From Blastomyces gilchristii SLH14081 (Eukaryota > Ascomycota > Eurotiomycetes > Onygenales > Ajellomycetaceae), in NCBI RefSeq assembly GCF_000003855.2, contig NW_003101681.1, positions 3,322,710-3,386,709 of the forward strand: 64,000 bases of DNA, in the 5' to 3' direction. This document shows, in pieces, positions 48,460-60,171 of the stretch. How positions within the stretch are numbered: position 1 is the stretch's first letter; each line of letters begins with the position of its first letter. The notes under the pieces were generated by a model. That model saw only the letters and a program-made list of their open reading frames with translations, did not search any database and had not been told where the DNA came from. The translations under genes and the position numbers were made by a program.

Positions 48460-50470
48460 TATCTGTCCCTCTCTAAGATTTCATCCGTGAAGCCTTTCAC
48501 TGAGTGATTTCATAGAATCAGGCTCAGCACTGCAGTGATACTCGCTAAAAATCCTTCATATCTATTTAAAAAAAAACCTCAGTGAGGAAAAAATCCCTTA
48601 TTATTATAAAGAGAAAAGAGTCTGTCACTCAGTTTCTTGTTTCATAAGATTGTTTATAATCTGCAAATCATTCTCTGACTATTATACAGATTCATCTCAC
48701 ACCTTCTATATAGAAGAGTTTTCATTGACTCTCAATCATTTTCACAAGATTCTGCTGTAATTATTACACAGATTCATTCTACACCTTTCAATCTGAAGAA
48801 TTTCAGTTGATCTTCAATCATTTGTTTACAACATTCTTATGTGACTATCACATAGATTCATTCTGCAAATGAATCACTTTCTGTGAGATCACTCTCATTA
48901 AAGAGAAGTATTTATGAGTTAATCTTTCACTTATTCTTGTGAATCATCATTCTTTGACACTGTAGAAAAATATGAGGAATTTTTCATTCTTTTACTAACT
49001 CTGTAGAATTGTAGATTCAAGATATCTGCAGTCTGCAATCACTCTTTATAGTTATATAGAAAGATTCAGATCTGTAATTCATAATCATACTTTATTTACT
49101 AGAGTGATCTGACTGTTCTGCAGAATCACTTACAGTGCAAATAAATCTCTTTAGAGTAGTATAAATATCTCAGATCTATTCATAGAATCTTATCTTCTTT
49201 TTTCTTTTTCTATAATAGCTTTCATTATTATAAACTGTGAGTATTCTCATTCATTTATAAACTATTTTCATTCAGATAATAGAGAGAGAGTGATTTTAAT
49301 AATGTCTGTATATTGATGCATGAACTTCTCAAGAATAAAAATTTTTTTAATTTTAATATCTTCATAAATAATATCTGATCACTGCTGAGCTTCTTATAAG
49401 TGTTTCTGTAACATCTCTGATTACTTTTTACTAGCTGATGAAGCAGGAATATCATCACTTATAACAGTGTCTTTACTCTTCTCAGCTCTGTCATCACACT
49501 TGATCTTCAGGTCAGTGATCAATCTCATATCTCTCTCAGATCAGTCTCTGACTTTAAGCAGTACAGTCTCACTCTTTGCTGTAAGTCTTTTAATAAGTAA
49601 TTTCTTACAGATTCTAGCTGACAGTTCTTATAAAGCTTTCAGTGTTGTCAGTGTCTTCTGCAGCTTTACAGATCTACAATCACTCTCTTTCCACTCACAC
49701 AATCTCTGATCAGATATATGCAAATATATCTAAATTCTCTATCAACAGTTCGCATACTGCAGTGCATTTCTGAAATCTCATTATTAATGAGAGATGACTC
49801 CCTGAGTATCTGTAAAATTCAGGTAATTAAGACAATATAAATATCATGAATTCATAATAGAAGTTAATCTGAACAGATGAGCTCTCTCTTCACATCTTAA
49901 TTATTTTCAGACTGAATACTTCAGTATAACTGAGAGAGCAGATACAGCTTTATAAGAGATATCTGATCACATGTATAGATAGTCAGCTCTCAAGACTCTG
50001 TTACAACTGTGTACACTCTGATATTCAGCTTCTTTGAAGTCTGTACATTTCTGATAGTCTTTACATCAAATGTAACAATTATCTGTACTACAGATATAAT
50101 ACTCTCTACTTCTTTGAAGAGAGGAATTAATAGTCACAGAGAGATTAAATGTTACAGATATTAAGAATATAAGTGTAAGTTTTCTTTATTTTTTCTTTAT
50201 TAATCTCTAAATTGTGTTCACAGTTCTGTTTTTATTTTCTTTATTTTTTAACTTTAATAAGAATATGATTTCTTCTTTTCTTTGCATATATCATGAACTG
50301 TTCATTTCAGTAGAAACTTATTATCTTATAGACTAGAATTTATAAATGACAGTATTAATATCTTTATCAGAATCAGATTCTTAGTGAAGATTATATTATT
50401 CTGACTTATCAGAATTTATAGTATAAAAATCATGTCTCAGCTTCTACAGATATCTTATCTCATTAGATGA
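48460..50470 (-). pseudogene. Gypsy-1 copy B: extra region after pol
   Basis: Collinear with 25993-27930 of copy A. The Cys block near 50040-50075 reads CYI-x-CKDYQKC, so two positions of the copy A block differ by RIP-type changes. A charged stretch LLHQLVKSNQRCYRN lies near 49400-49450. No named domain is seen. The plus-strand frame at 49467-49709 is a shadow. Confidence 0.5.
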
Positions 50471-53400
50471 TTCTTAAGTGAACTTATTCATTTTATCAGT
50501 ATACTCTTATCACTGAATCTTGAATCAGAGCTTGTGATCTCACTTCTCTGAGTTAATAATCTCTTTGATCTGATATTCTCTTTCACTCTCTAGCACTTTA
50601 TAAACAGAGTGATGAGCTACAGAGTACTCTTCTAAGAATTTCTTATATTTACAGAGTAAAGAGATATAAAAAATATTATATATCTATAATTCAGATAATA
50701 GTTTCAATCTGTAAAACTGTGAGTGAACTTTCTTCATAATCTTATAAGACTCTATCTGTAAGAGATTCAGCTTCTTATTAAATCTATATATAATAATGTT
50801 CTCTAGACTCAGTCAGACTCTATCATTTTTCTTAAAACTCTTTATAATATACTTAAAGTCATAGTATCTCTTCTGATACTCTTGAGTCTTTCTCAAGAAT
50901 TCACAGACTTTCTTTCAGATATTCTGAATTCTCTCAGCTCACTCACAGATATTATCATACTCTATAATGTACTCTCACAGGTTTATCAAGATTATTCACA
51001 GATAAGTCTCAGTGAGTATCTCAAAGAGAGTTTTATCTATACTGATATACTTTAAGTTGTTGTATATAAACTCTGTAAGTGATAATCAATACACTCAGTT
51101 ATTCTGATTATAATTAACAAAGTATCACTGATACTATTTTAATATACATATCAGATATTCTATCTGATCATCTGTCTGTTAATAAAAAGTCATACTTAGA
51201 TCTCACAAGATCTTCAGTATAGTTATCAGGTCAGATTAAAACTCTTTTACAAAGATTAATTCTCTATCTGAGATAATATTCACAGACAACTCATGCAACT
51301 GAACTATATTATAGATAAAGATATAAGTTAAATTCTTTGACTTTAAGTTCTTACAGATGAATATAAAGTGTGTTATCTTAATAAAGTAATCTACTATCAT
51401 CAGCATACTGTTAAAGCAGGTATTATATATATTCTTACTTTCACAGAGACTTATGACAATATTCATTTCTAGCTGTTCTCAAGGTTCTTATAGAATAAGT
51501 AGAGAAGTAAGTTCTTTATATAATCTGAACTGTACTATTCACAAACTCTGATAAATAGTATAAGAATTCATTATCTTCTTTATAAGTTCTCATATCTTCA
51601 GTCAGAAGTATTTTCTTATAAGCAATTAATAAGTTCTAGTATCTGTAAAATAACTTATTAAAGAAGAGTCATGATATCTTTTAATAAGTTCTATGCATAG
51701 AAACTCATTTATAGATACATAAATTCAGCTCTCTCTTTATAAGAGATTATTTAAGTCTCTTCAATTCTTTATTTCTGCAGAATTAGTTTCTACTGTGAGC
51801 AGTTTCTGAATATACTGAGTATATTCATTCTTCAGTTATAGTTCAGACAATCTGAACAGAAGATCTTATAAAGACTTATACTCTGTTTCTTCTTATATCA
51901 AGTCTTTCACAGTACTTTTTAAAGTCTGTAAACTCTTCAGATTATAGATACTCTCTTCAAGAATTCTTACAGAGATTCTTAGAGTGTTAACTCTCAGTGT
52001 TATAGAGAGTAGTTATACAGGCTTCTTTTCTTTCTTTTCTCTCTTCTCTTATAGAGAATTAAGAGACTCTTCAGTTAATCTCTTTATAACACTCAGTTCA
52101 AGTATTCTGTGATACTTTTCTATCTTCTCTAGCTTCTCTATGTCTGTTACTCTGATCTTCTTAACATAGATTAATCTGTAAAGAAGTCTGTTCACTGAGT
52201 TCTTAGTTCTCTTAATATACTCTATCTTGAATCAGAACTTACTCAGTCTCTGAGTTCAGCAGATCTGTTATTGTAATTGTTTCTTGATTGAAGTAAACTA
52301 TTATAAGCTATTATAATTAGTTTTAACAGTAATCACTATTATAAGACTCTCAAAGTAGTGACATTAGTAACAGAAGAATTTCACTATTATAAGAAGCTCT
52401 TGATTATAAATGTTATAGTTAATCTTCACAGATTGCATCTTCTATAAGAAAAAGATCACTGAAACTCAGTTCTTATTTAACTGTAGTTATAAGACTATTT
52501 CTGAAATTATAAAGAAGAAGATATCTGTCTTTAATCTGATTAAGAGTAAGAAATTAAAGTGAAACAGTATCACTGTATCTATGAATATCTATTTTAATCT
52601 TGCAAAGACTCTGTGAGCTTCTAAGATAAGAAAGTTCTCACAGCTCTCTCTTCTTAACAATCTTTTTATTCTCTATTTATAGAATGACTTCTTCTTATTT
52701 TCACTCTTCAGTATATTTATAAGAGTTAAGAAGATTCTTATAAATGTAAAGATAAATCATCTATATAAATTCACAAAGCTCAGAAAGATCTGAATCTCAT
52801 AAATACTAGTTAGCTCTGATTATAATAGAATAGTCTTAACTTATGAAGATTTCATCTGAATATCATCTGCAGTGATTATATATTCTAGAAAAGTAATTCA
52901 ATAAGTACTGAAGTTACACTTTATAAGCTTAATATACAGTTCTGTCTTATCTAAGATCTTTAACATACTTTATACATGCTCAGTATATTCTTTCTTCTTC
53001 ATAGAGTACATCATCACATTATTCAGATATATTATTATAAAGACATTCAGATATATATAAAGTATTTTATTAATGAAAGACTGAAATACTGTGAGAGTAT
53101 TAGTCAAATCAAAAGACATTACTAGATATTTAAATAATCTCAGTGTAGTTCTAAAGACAGTCTTTCATTCATTCTCAGACTGTATTCACAGCTGTGTATA
53201 TATATTAATTACATTCAGTTGAATGAATATGACAGCTTCTGTGAGACAGTTAATCACATTCTTAATCAGAGACAGAGAGTAACAACTCTTTATTATCTTG
53301 AATTTCAGATCACAGTAGTCTATAATCAATCTGAGATCTTTATTCTACTTCTTCACAAATATCATAGAGACTTCTGTGAAGATCTGTGAAGATTAAATAA

Positions 53401-54080
53401 AGTCATTCTTCAGATTCTTCTTCACATAGGTCTGTAAGACCTCTGTCTTATAATGAGAGAGCTTATAGATTGATTCTCAGAAGACTTTCTGTTCTTCTAT
53501 TAAATCTATTATCAGATTCTTCTCATAGTAAGAAGAAAGCTCAGCTATCTTTGCTGAACTGAATATCTCTGTGAGATCTTAGTATTTCTCTGATATCTGA
53601 AGCTTACTTTTTATAACTGCAAAGTTCTCAGATATTTATAAAGTTATTATATAAATAGACTTGTCTTCTCTAATTAACTCTGCAGTGTCAACTGATTCTA
53701 TCTTCATAAGTAAGTCTATCAATACTGATTGAAAGTATAAACCTGACATATAAACAGCTATGTAAAGATTGTGTCTTTAAAGTTATATAAGTTTTAAGTA
53801 TATACTATCTGTGATATCTGTAATAATCTCAGTTTCTGTAAATCTTCTTTAGATTTCAGAGAGATCTTACAATTCAAAGATAATTCTTATAAATCTCTCA
53901 GCTCTCAGATATGAGATCTCACACTCTGCTTATTATAATAACAGATTTTCAGTTTTCATCACTCAGCTTATTTATTTCACAGACTTTAGAGACACTATAG
54001 TGATCTGAGATTCTGAGTTTATCAATACTTCTCATACTTATGAGACAGTAGTACTGCAGTACAGTCTCTCTCTACAAGTA
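50471..54080 (-). pseudogene. Gypsy-1 copy B: pol
   Basis: Collinear with copy A pol. The best open part is the integrase core at 51236-51466 (MLMIVDYFIKITHFIF, then LHELSVNIISDRELIF, matching the V-V-D-R-F-S-K and I-V-S-D-R-G blocks, with the Gly changed to Glu). RT lies near 52900-53300, RNase H near 52450-52700, chromodomain near 50540-50620. Stops are frequent. Confidence 0.85.
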
Positions 54081-55290
54081 TATATTTTCATTGAAGTAGT
54101 AACAGATTCAGATATCAGCTTCAAGACTCTTAAGAAGACTGTTACTAACTCTGTTCATAACTTCTCAAATTTCTATTTTGATTTATCTGAACAGTTTGCA
54201 CAGAGATGTTCTGATTTAGAATAGATAAAGCAGAGACTCTTTTTCTTAATCTTTCTATTATATACTCTGTTTATAGAAGCTTGTAAAGCTCTCTCTCTCT
54301 ACTCAGTAGTCAGATACAAATCTCTTCATATCTTATTATCTTTTCTCAGTAAATCTGTTCTCTGTTATTCTGACTCTTACAGAGTTAGTCAGTGATTTAC
54401 TCTTCACAGATCTGTGACTCTCACAGTGATCTGTAAGCAATGAATGAGAGTCATCAGTTTCTTCAGAGTCAAGAGCTTATAGTCTGACTCAATGAGCTTG
54501 TTCTATATATCTTTATTCAGTCTCTTTATAAATATCATTATTCAGATCTTGTTTCAGAACTCTGTTATGACAGATCTTACTTTATATTATAATTCTATAA
54601 AGCACTGTGAGTAGTCTTTATCAGATTTCTTATCACTTTTTCTAATATTAATAATTACAGCTTAGATGTTCTCTGTTCAGCTCACAGAGTGTTTTAACTT
54701 ATTCTGTATATAGATCTTAAGAACTGATCAGCAGAATCTCTTATAATTATTCTCTAGATAATTCAATCAGTTCTTGACTTCAGTGTAGTATAGATCTGTT
54801 ATTATATAAATAACAGCTTCTTAATCTTTCATATCACACAGTCAGGCTTGTAAGTCAATTTTAAATACAAACTTGTAAAAGCTTTTATAGATTATGATTC
54901 AGTAAGTAGTCTTAAGTGATTATAACTTGAGAAAGTTTCTTTTCAGTTTATAAGTATCTCTGAAGATTATGTCTAGAGACTCAGTTTGAGAGTGTTTACA
55001 AACAGTAAGCATTTCTTGTAGAAAAATAGTTTAAATCTGTGAGAGATACTCAAGAATGTTCTTCACTGAGATTGATTCATTCACAGATTTGAAGAGTTTC
55101 TCTATCACAGATACAGAGAATAATGTTCTGTGAGTAATTGATAAATTCTCTGAGACTTCTTTTATAGAGATTATTCATAGTTCAGATGACTGCTTCTGAG
55201 TGTCTGCAGTAGAGTACACAGAGATTGAAGTATATAAGTTTCTAGTTCTTTCAGTTATAATAGACAGTTGCTAACTGATAGAGCTTGAAA
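54081..55290 (-). pseudogene. Gypsy-1 copy B: Gag
   Basis: Collinear with copy A Gag. The start codon region near 55256-55258 reads ATA instead of ATG. The knuckle near 54190-54235 keeps the C...H...C spacing partly (CRDVLI-type antisense; Cys ligands partly lost). Confidence 0.75.
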
Positions 55291-55548
55291 TGTAAGAATA
55301 AGTGCTAACAGATAATTATTCAGATGTTTGCAGCTTGATGTGATATATACTATTAACTACTAGAAGTATTCACAGTAGAAAGATAAAATGTAGAGATTAA
55401 ATATATAATAGTATTCAAGCTGAGTTATGAATAGTATTCATGAACTCCAGTCTATATAGTTGTGTGTAGTCAAGGGCCGCTAACTCTATTGATTACATGA
55501 GAGATAGGAATAGGGGTAAAGAATCCGCGAGAAGCGGGATTTCTTACA
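55291..55548 (-). repeat. Gypsy-1 copy B, 5' LTR
   Basis: 258 bp. Its right end keeps gaatccgcgagaagcggg, unlike the 3' LTR, as in copy A. Confidence 0.92.
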
Positions 55549-55553
55549 GAGAA

Positions 55554-56546
55554 GCAGTTGAATCACTCAAAAAGAAAATCAGTCTGAGATGATATTATAA
55601 CACAGGCTATTATTACTGTAAGTAATAAACTGGTATATTACTACAGTAAAACTGAACAATCTTTTGCAGAGTACTATGCTGTAGCAGCTCTACTAGATTT
55701 CTCTTATCAAGTTAATATCTACACTTCTCAAGATTGAACAGAGGAGAAAGAAGACTCATATATCAAATTAGTCTGAGACTATTATAATATCAACTATCAG
55801 AGTGTTCAATAAATCAATATTAGAGATGTGAAGACAGTGAAATATAATTCCCTAGTAAGTAATGATCTTTGACAACACTTCATATTATATAGAACTATAA
55901 TACTAACTTTGAAACAGAACTTGTATACATTGATTGCAACTGAAAATCAGGCAAAACTACATATTTATAAAACTGAATTTAACAGCTATCTTCAAGATGA
56001 CTCCATGAATTACGCTTTAATCCATTCTAGAGTTATTAAAAATTATTAAGAGTACATATTTAACTATTGTACTAATAAAATATGATATTCTGATAATTTT
56101 ATTAACAGAGATGAGAATGAAGTGAAAGTTCAACTTAAGCTGAGATATTTATCACTATCACTGAGAACAATTATAAGAAGAAATAATCAAGAAACTCATG
56201 ATTATAAAATATTAAATTATCGGACAGTTTAATATCTCTGATCACAGTATATCAGAGAAGTGTAGTTTTTATGAGAAAGTGAAGAATAAACTTACACAAG
56301 AGTGTATTTAGTTATTTCATGAGCATTATTAATAATCACTATCAAATTCTGATTATATAAGCAATCACTGAATGAACTGAATAGAACTGAATTTAATCTT
56401 CAGTCTCAGACTTATTCTGATTTTGAAAGAATGATTATCTTTCACAGTCTATTCTGAGAAATTACTCTCATTTCACTGTTCTTGAATTAAATCTCATCAT
56501 TTTTCGCATCATTTCTCTCAGAAATGATCCATTTTCAGATTTTTTT
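55554..56546 (+). pseudogene. hAT transposase, C-terminal part
   Basis: Right of Gypsy-1 copy B the plus strand reads YYYSKTEQSFAEYYAVAALL near 55638-55700, then TSQD, TGA, TEEKEDSYIKLV near 55725-55775 and a W-x-x-Y-type block. This is the region before the dimerisation domain in hAT transposases (K-Y-Y...Y-A-A-A-x-x-L-x-P, then W...W-x-x-Y). The frame closes near 56050. A dimerisation domain was not clearly seen in 56050-56546. Confidence 0.72.
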
Positions 56547-56640
56547 GAGGCTTGGTCCTGGTGGGACTCACGCCAAGAAATGTATGAGACCAGACCAAAT
56601 GGAACCAAATGTGAAATTCATGGTCCCGGCGGCCAGTCTA
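56547..56640 (+). repeat. hAT right terminal region
   Basis: About 94 bp matching the right end of the small hAT relative (58990-59084): cacgccaagaaa, gaccagaccaaatgg, gtgaaattcatggtcc, cggcggccagtcta. It keeps CpG and CpA sites. Confidence 0.88.
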
Positions 56641-56648
56641 GTTACTTC

Positions 56649-58579
56649 TTCAATAAATATATTTACTTATGAGAAGAGACTGTACTGCAGTACTGCTATC
56701 TCATAAGTATGAAAAGTAGTAATAAACTCAGAATCTCAGATCACTGTAGTGTTTTTAAAGCTCATGAAGTGAATAAACTAAATGATTAAAAGTGAGAATC
56801 TGCTCTTATAATAAGCAGAGTATGAAAACTCAGATCTGAGAGTTAAGAGACTTATAAGAGTTATCTGTGAATTACAAGATCTCTCTGAAATCTGAAAGAG
56901 ATTTGTAGAAACTGTGATTATGATGAATATTACAGATAATATATACTTAAAACTTGTATAACTTCAAAGACATAAGTTATACATAGCTGTTTATAAGTTA
57001 GGTTTATACTTCTGATCAGTGTTGATAGACTTATTTATAGAGATAGAATCAGTTGATGCTGCAGAGTGAATTAAAGAAGACAAGTTCATTTATATAATAA
57101 CTTTATGAATATCTGAGAACTTCATAATCATAGAAACTGAGCTTCAGATATTAGAGAAATACTGAGATCTTGTAGAGATATTTAACTCTGTAAAGGCAGC
57201 TGAGCTTTCATCTCACTGTGAGAAAAATCTGATAATAGATTTAATAGAAGAGTAGAAACTCTTCTGACAATTAATCTATAAGCTCTTTCATCATGAAACA
57301 GAGATTTTACAGACTTATATAAAGAAGAATCTGAAGAATAACTTCATCTGATCTTTACAGATCTCTGTGAGAGTCTCTGTGATATTTATGAAGAAGAGAA
57401 ATGAAGATCTTAGATTATATATAAACTACTGTGATCTGAACTTCAAGACTATAAAGAGTTACTATTCTCTATCTCTGATTGAGAATGTGATCAACTGTCT
57501 CACAGAAGCTGTTATATTTATATAACTAAATATAATTAATATATATACATAGCTGTGAATACAGGCTGAAAATAAATACAAGACTGTTTTTAGAACTGCA
57601 TTGAGATTTTTTGAATATTTAGTAATATCTTTTGATTTGACTAATATCTCTACAGTATTTCAGTCTTTCATTAATAACATACTGTATGTATATCTGAATG
57701 TTTTTATAATAATGTATCTAAATGATATGATGATGTACTCTGTAAAGAAGAAAGAATATACTGAGTACATATAATCTATAGTAAAGATCTTAGATGAGAC
57801 AGAACTGTATATTAAGCTTATAAAGTACAACTTCAGTATCTGTCAGATTAATTTTCTAGAATATATAATTATCACAGATGATATTCAGATGAATTCTTCA
57901 TAAGTTAAGACTATTCTATCATAGTAAGAGTTAACTAGTATTCATGAGATTCAGATCTTACTGAGCTTTGTGAATTTCTATAAACAGTTTATCTTTGTAT
58001 TTATGAGAATCTTTTTCACTCTTCAGCATGTGACATGCTGAAGAGTGAAAACAAGAAGAAGTTAGTCTATGAATGAAGAATGAAAAGATTATTAACAAGA
58101 GAGAGTTATAAGAACTTTCTTATCTCAGAAGTTCATGAAGTCTTTATAAGATTAAAACAGATATTCATAGATATGATAATACTGTTTTACTTTAATCTCT
58201 TACTCTTAATCAGATTGAAGATAGATATCTTTTTCTTTGTAATTTCAGAAATAATCTTATAACTACAGTTAAATAAGAACTGAGTTTCAGTGATCTTTTT
58301 CTTATAAAAGATACAATTTATAGAGATTAACTATAGTTTTATAATCAGAAGCTTCTTATAATAGTGAAATTCTTCTATTACTGATATCACTACTTTGAGA
58401 ATCTTATAACAGTGATTACTGTTAGAACTGATTATAATAGCTTATAATAGTTTACTTTAATTAGAAAACTGTTGCAGTAGTAAATCTACTGAGCTCAGAG
58501 ACTGAGTGAATTCTGATTCAAGATAGAGCATATTAAGAGAACTAAGAACTCAGTGAATGAATTCTCTCACAGGTCTGAC
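56649..58579 (+). pseudogene. Gypsy-1 copy C: protease, RT, start of RNase H
   Basis: The plus-strand frame resumes right of the hAT element. RT is near 57400-57850 (NVFIIMYLNDMMMYSVKKKE; YLDD has become YLND), and RNase H starts at 58080-58262 (ISEVHEVFIRLKQIFID). It is collinear with copies A and B. A palindrome at 58013-58051 replaces ancestral sequence between RT and RNase H. The last eight bases are the left target duplication (ggtctgac, 58572-58579) of the small hAT element. Confidence 0.85.
58013..58051. repeat. Perfect 18-bp inverted repeat with 3-bp centre
   Basis: ttttcactcttcagcatg, tga, catgctgaagagtgaaaa. The other two Gypsy-1 copies have only the right arm; the left arm replaces a different 13-base sequence present in copies A and B (cttgactcttaca in copy A). 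Confidence 0.9.
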
Positions 58580-59084
58580 TAGACTGACCGTGTGACCGTG
58601 TCTGGGACCAGGACCAGATTTTTTGATAGTCTCATTACCAATTCGACTGATCCCATTACACAGTTTTAACATTAGATAGTAGTCTCATACTGTCCCAGTG
58701 AGACTTACTGTCTACTCTTGTCACATTTTCCAAATGGGACCATGATTTCCACTTCTCAATTTAAATTATTTTTATTGCTTTAAATGACTTTAAATCTCAT
58801 TTGAGCGTTATCAAAAAGTGTTACTTTTTAAAAAATTAAAAATAGTCTAAAAAAACCTTAAAATGTCTAAAAATAGTAACTTTATGCCAAGAATGAGACT
58901 AAATGGGACCAAATGGGACCACTTTCTCATTTTTTTCAAGTCATGATTTCATTTTAAGATCTGAAATATAGTCACTTTACATGTTTTTTTGATAGCCAGT
59001 CCCAGCGGGATTCACGCCAAGAAACATATGGGACCAGACCAAATGGGACCAAATGTGAAATTCATGGTCCCGGCGGCCAGTCTA
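58580..59084. mobile_element. Small non-autonomous hAT element (505 bp)
   Basis: Ends TAGACTGACCG and CGGCCAGTCTA; 8-bp perfect duplication ggtctgac (58572-58579 and 59085-59092). The empty site is seen in Gypsy-1 copy A near 29607 (caggtcagactatatt). Both terminal regions match the large hAT at 43497 and 56640, so that family's transposase could have moved it. The interior has repeated gggacca/tgggacc words and no ORF. It is largely free of RIP changes. Confidence 0.92.
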
Positions 59085-60171
59085 GGTCTGACTATATCAA
59101 CAAGATCAGAATAACAGATACAGAGAGACTAGAGAAGATAGAAAAGTTTTATAAGATACTCAGACTGAGTATTATGAAGAGATTGACTGAAGAGTCTTTT
59201 AATTCTCTATAAGAAAAGAATAAAGAGAAAGAAAGAAAATCTGTATAACTACTCTCTATAACACTGAGAGTTAACACTGTGAGAATCTCTGTGAGAATTC
59301 TTGAAGAGAATATCTATAATCTGAAGAATTTACAGACATTGAGAAATACTGTGAAAGACCTGATATAAGAAAAAACAGAGTATAAGTCTTCATAAGATCT
59401 TCTGTTTAGATTATCTGAACTGCAACTAAAGAATAAATATACTCAGTATATTTAAAAACTACTCATAGCAGAGATTAATTCTGCAAAAATACAGAATTAA
59501 AGAGATTTAAATAATCTCTTATAAAGAGAGAGCTGAATTTATATATATATGAATAAGTTTCTATATATAGAACTTATTAAAAGGTATTATGACTCTTCTC
59601 TAGCAGATGATTTTACAGATACTAGAACTGATAAGTTACTTATAAGAGAATACTTCTGACTGAAAATATAAGAACTTATAAAGAAGATAGTAAATTCTTA
59701 TACTGTTTATCAGAGTTTATGAATAATATAGTTCAGATTATATAAAGAACTTACTTCTCTACTCATTCTATGAAAATCTTGTAAATAGCTAGAAATGAAC
59801 ACTCTCATGAGTCTCTCTGAAAACTAAGAATATATATAATGCCTGCTTTGACAGTGTGCTGATAATAGTAGATTACTTTATCAAGATAATCTACTTTATA
59901 CTCATCTATAAGAACTTAAAGTCAAAGAATTTAACTTATATCTTTATTTATAATGTAATTCAGTTGTATGATTTATCTATGAATATTATATCAGATAAAG
60001 AATCAATCTTTATAAGAGAGTTCTGATCTGATCTGATAACTATACTGAAGATCTTGTAAGATCTAAGTACAGCTTTTCATCAATAAACAGCTGATTAGAC
60101 AGAATATCTGATAAGTATATTAAAACAGTATCTGCAGTATTTTATCAATTACAATTAGAATAATTAAATGC
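59085..60171 (+). pseudogene. Gypsy-1 copy C: RNase H end and integrase part
   Basis: Collinear with copies A and B (for example tctataacactgagagttaac near 59260 and the integrase region near 59800-60110). It breaks off near 60171 within integrase, at the tail of a minus-strand LINE. The rest of copy C should lie right of that LINE, outside the window. Confidence 0.82.

Larger units (their letters stand above)
48203..55548 (-). mobile_element. Gypsy-1 copy B, complete, inserted in the hAT element
   Basis: LTRs at 48203-48459 and 55291-55548, with the 5-bp duplication gagaa (48198-48202 and 55549-55553). It is collinear with copy A over 7.3 kb. It is more A+T-rich than copy A. Confidence 0.93.
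43497..56640 (+). mobile_element. hAT DNA transposon (about 5.8 kb without the nested Gypsy-1 copy B)
   Basis: The terminal inverted repeats are CAGACTGACCG at 43497 and CGGCCAGTCTA ending at 56640, flanked by an 8-bp duplication gttacttt (43489-43496) and gttacttc (56641-56648); the one mismatch is a C/T change. An 8-bp duplication is diagnostic of the hAT group. The target is the Gag/protease part of Gypsy-1 copy C, whose sequence is continuous across the site when compared with copy A at about 31510. The terminal 80-100 bp match the small element at 58580-59084. Transposase remnants are inside. It is nested with Gypsy-1 copy B. Confidence 0.88.
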
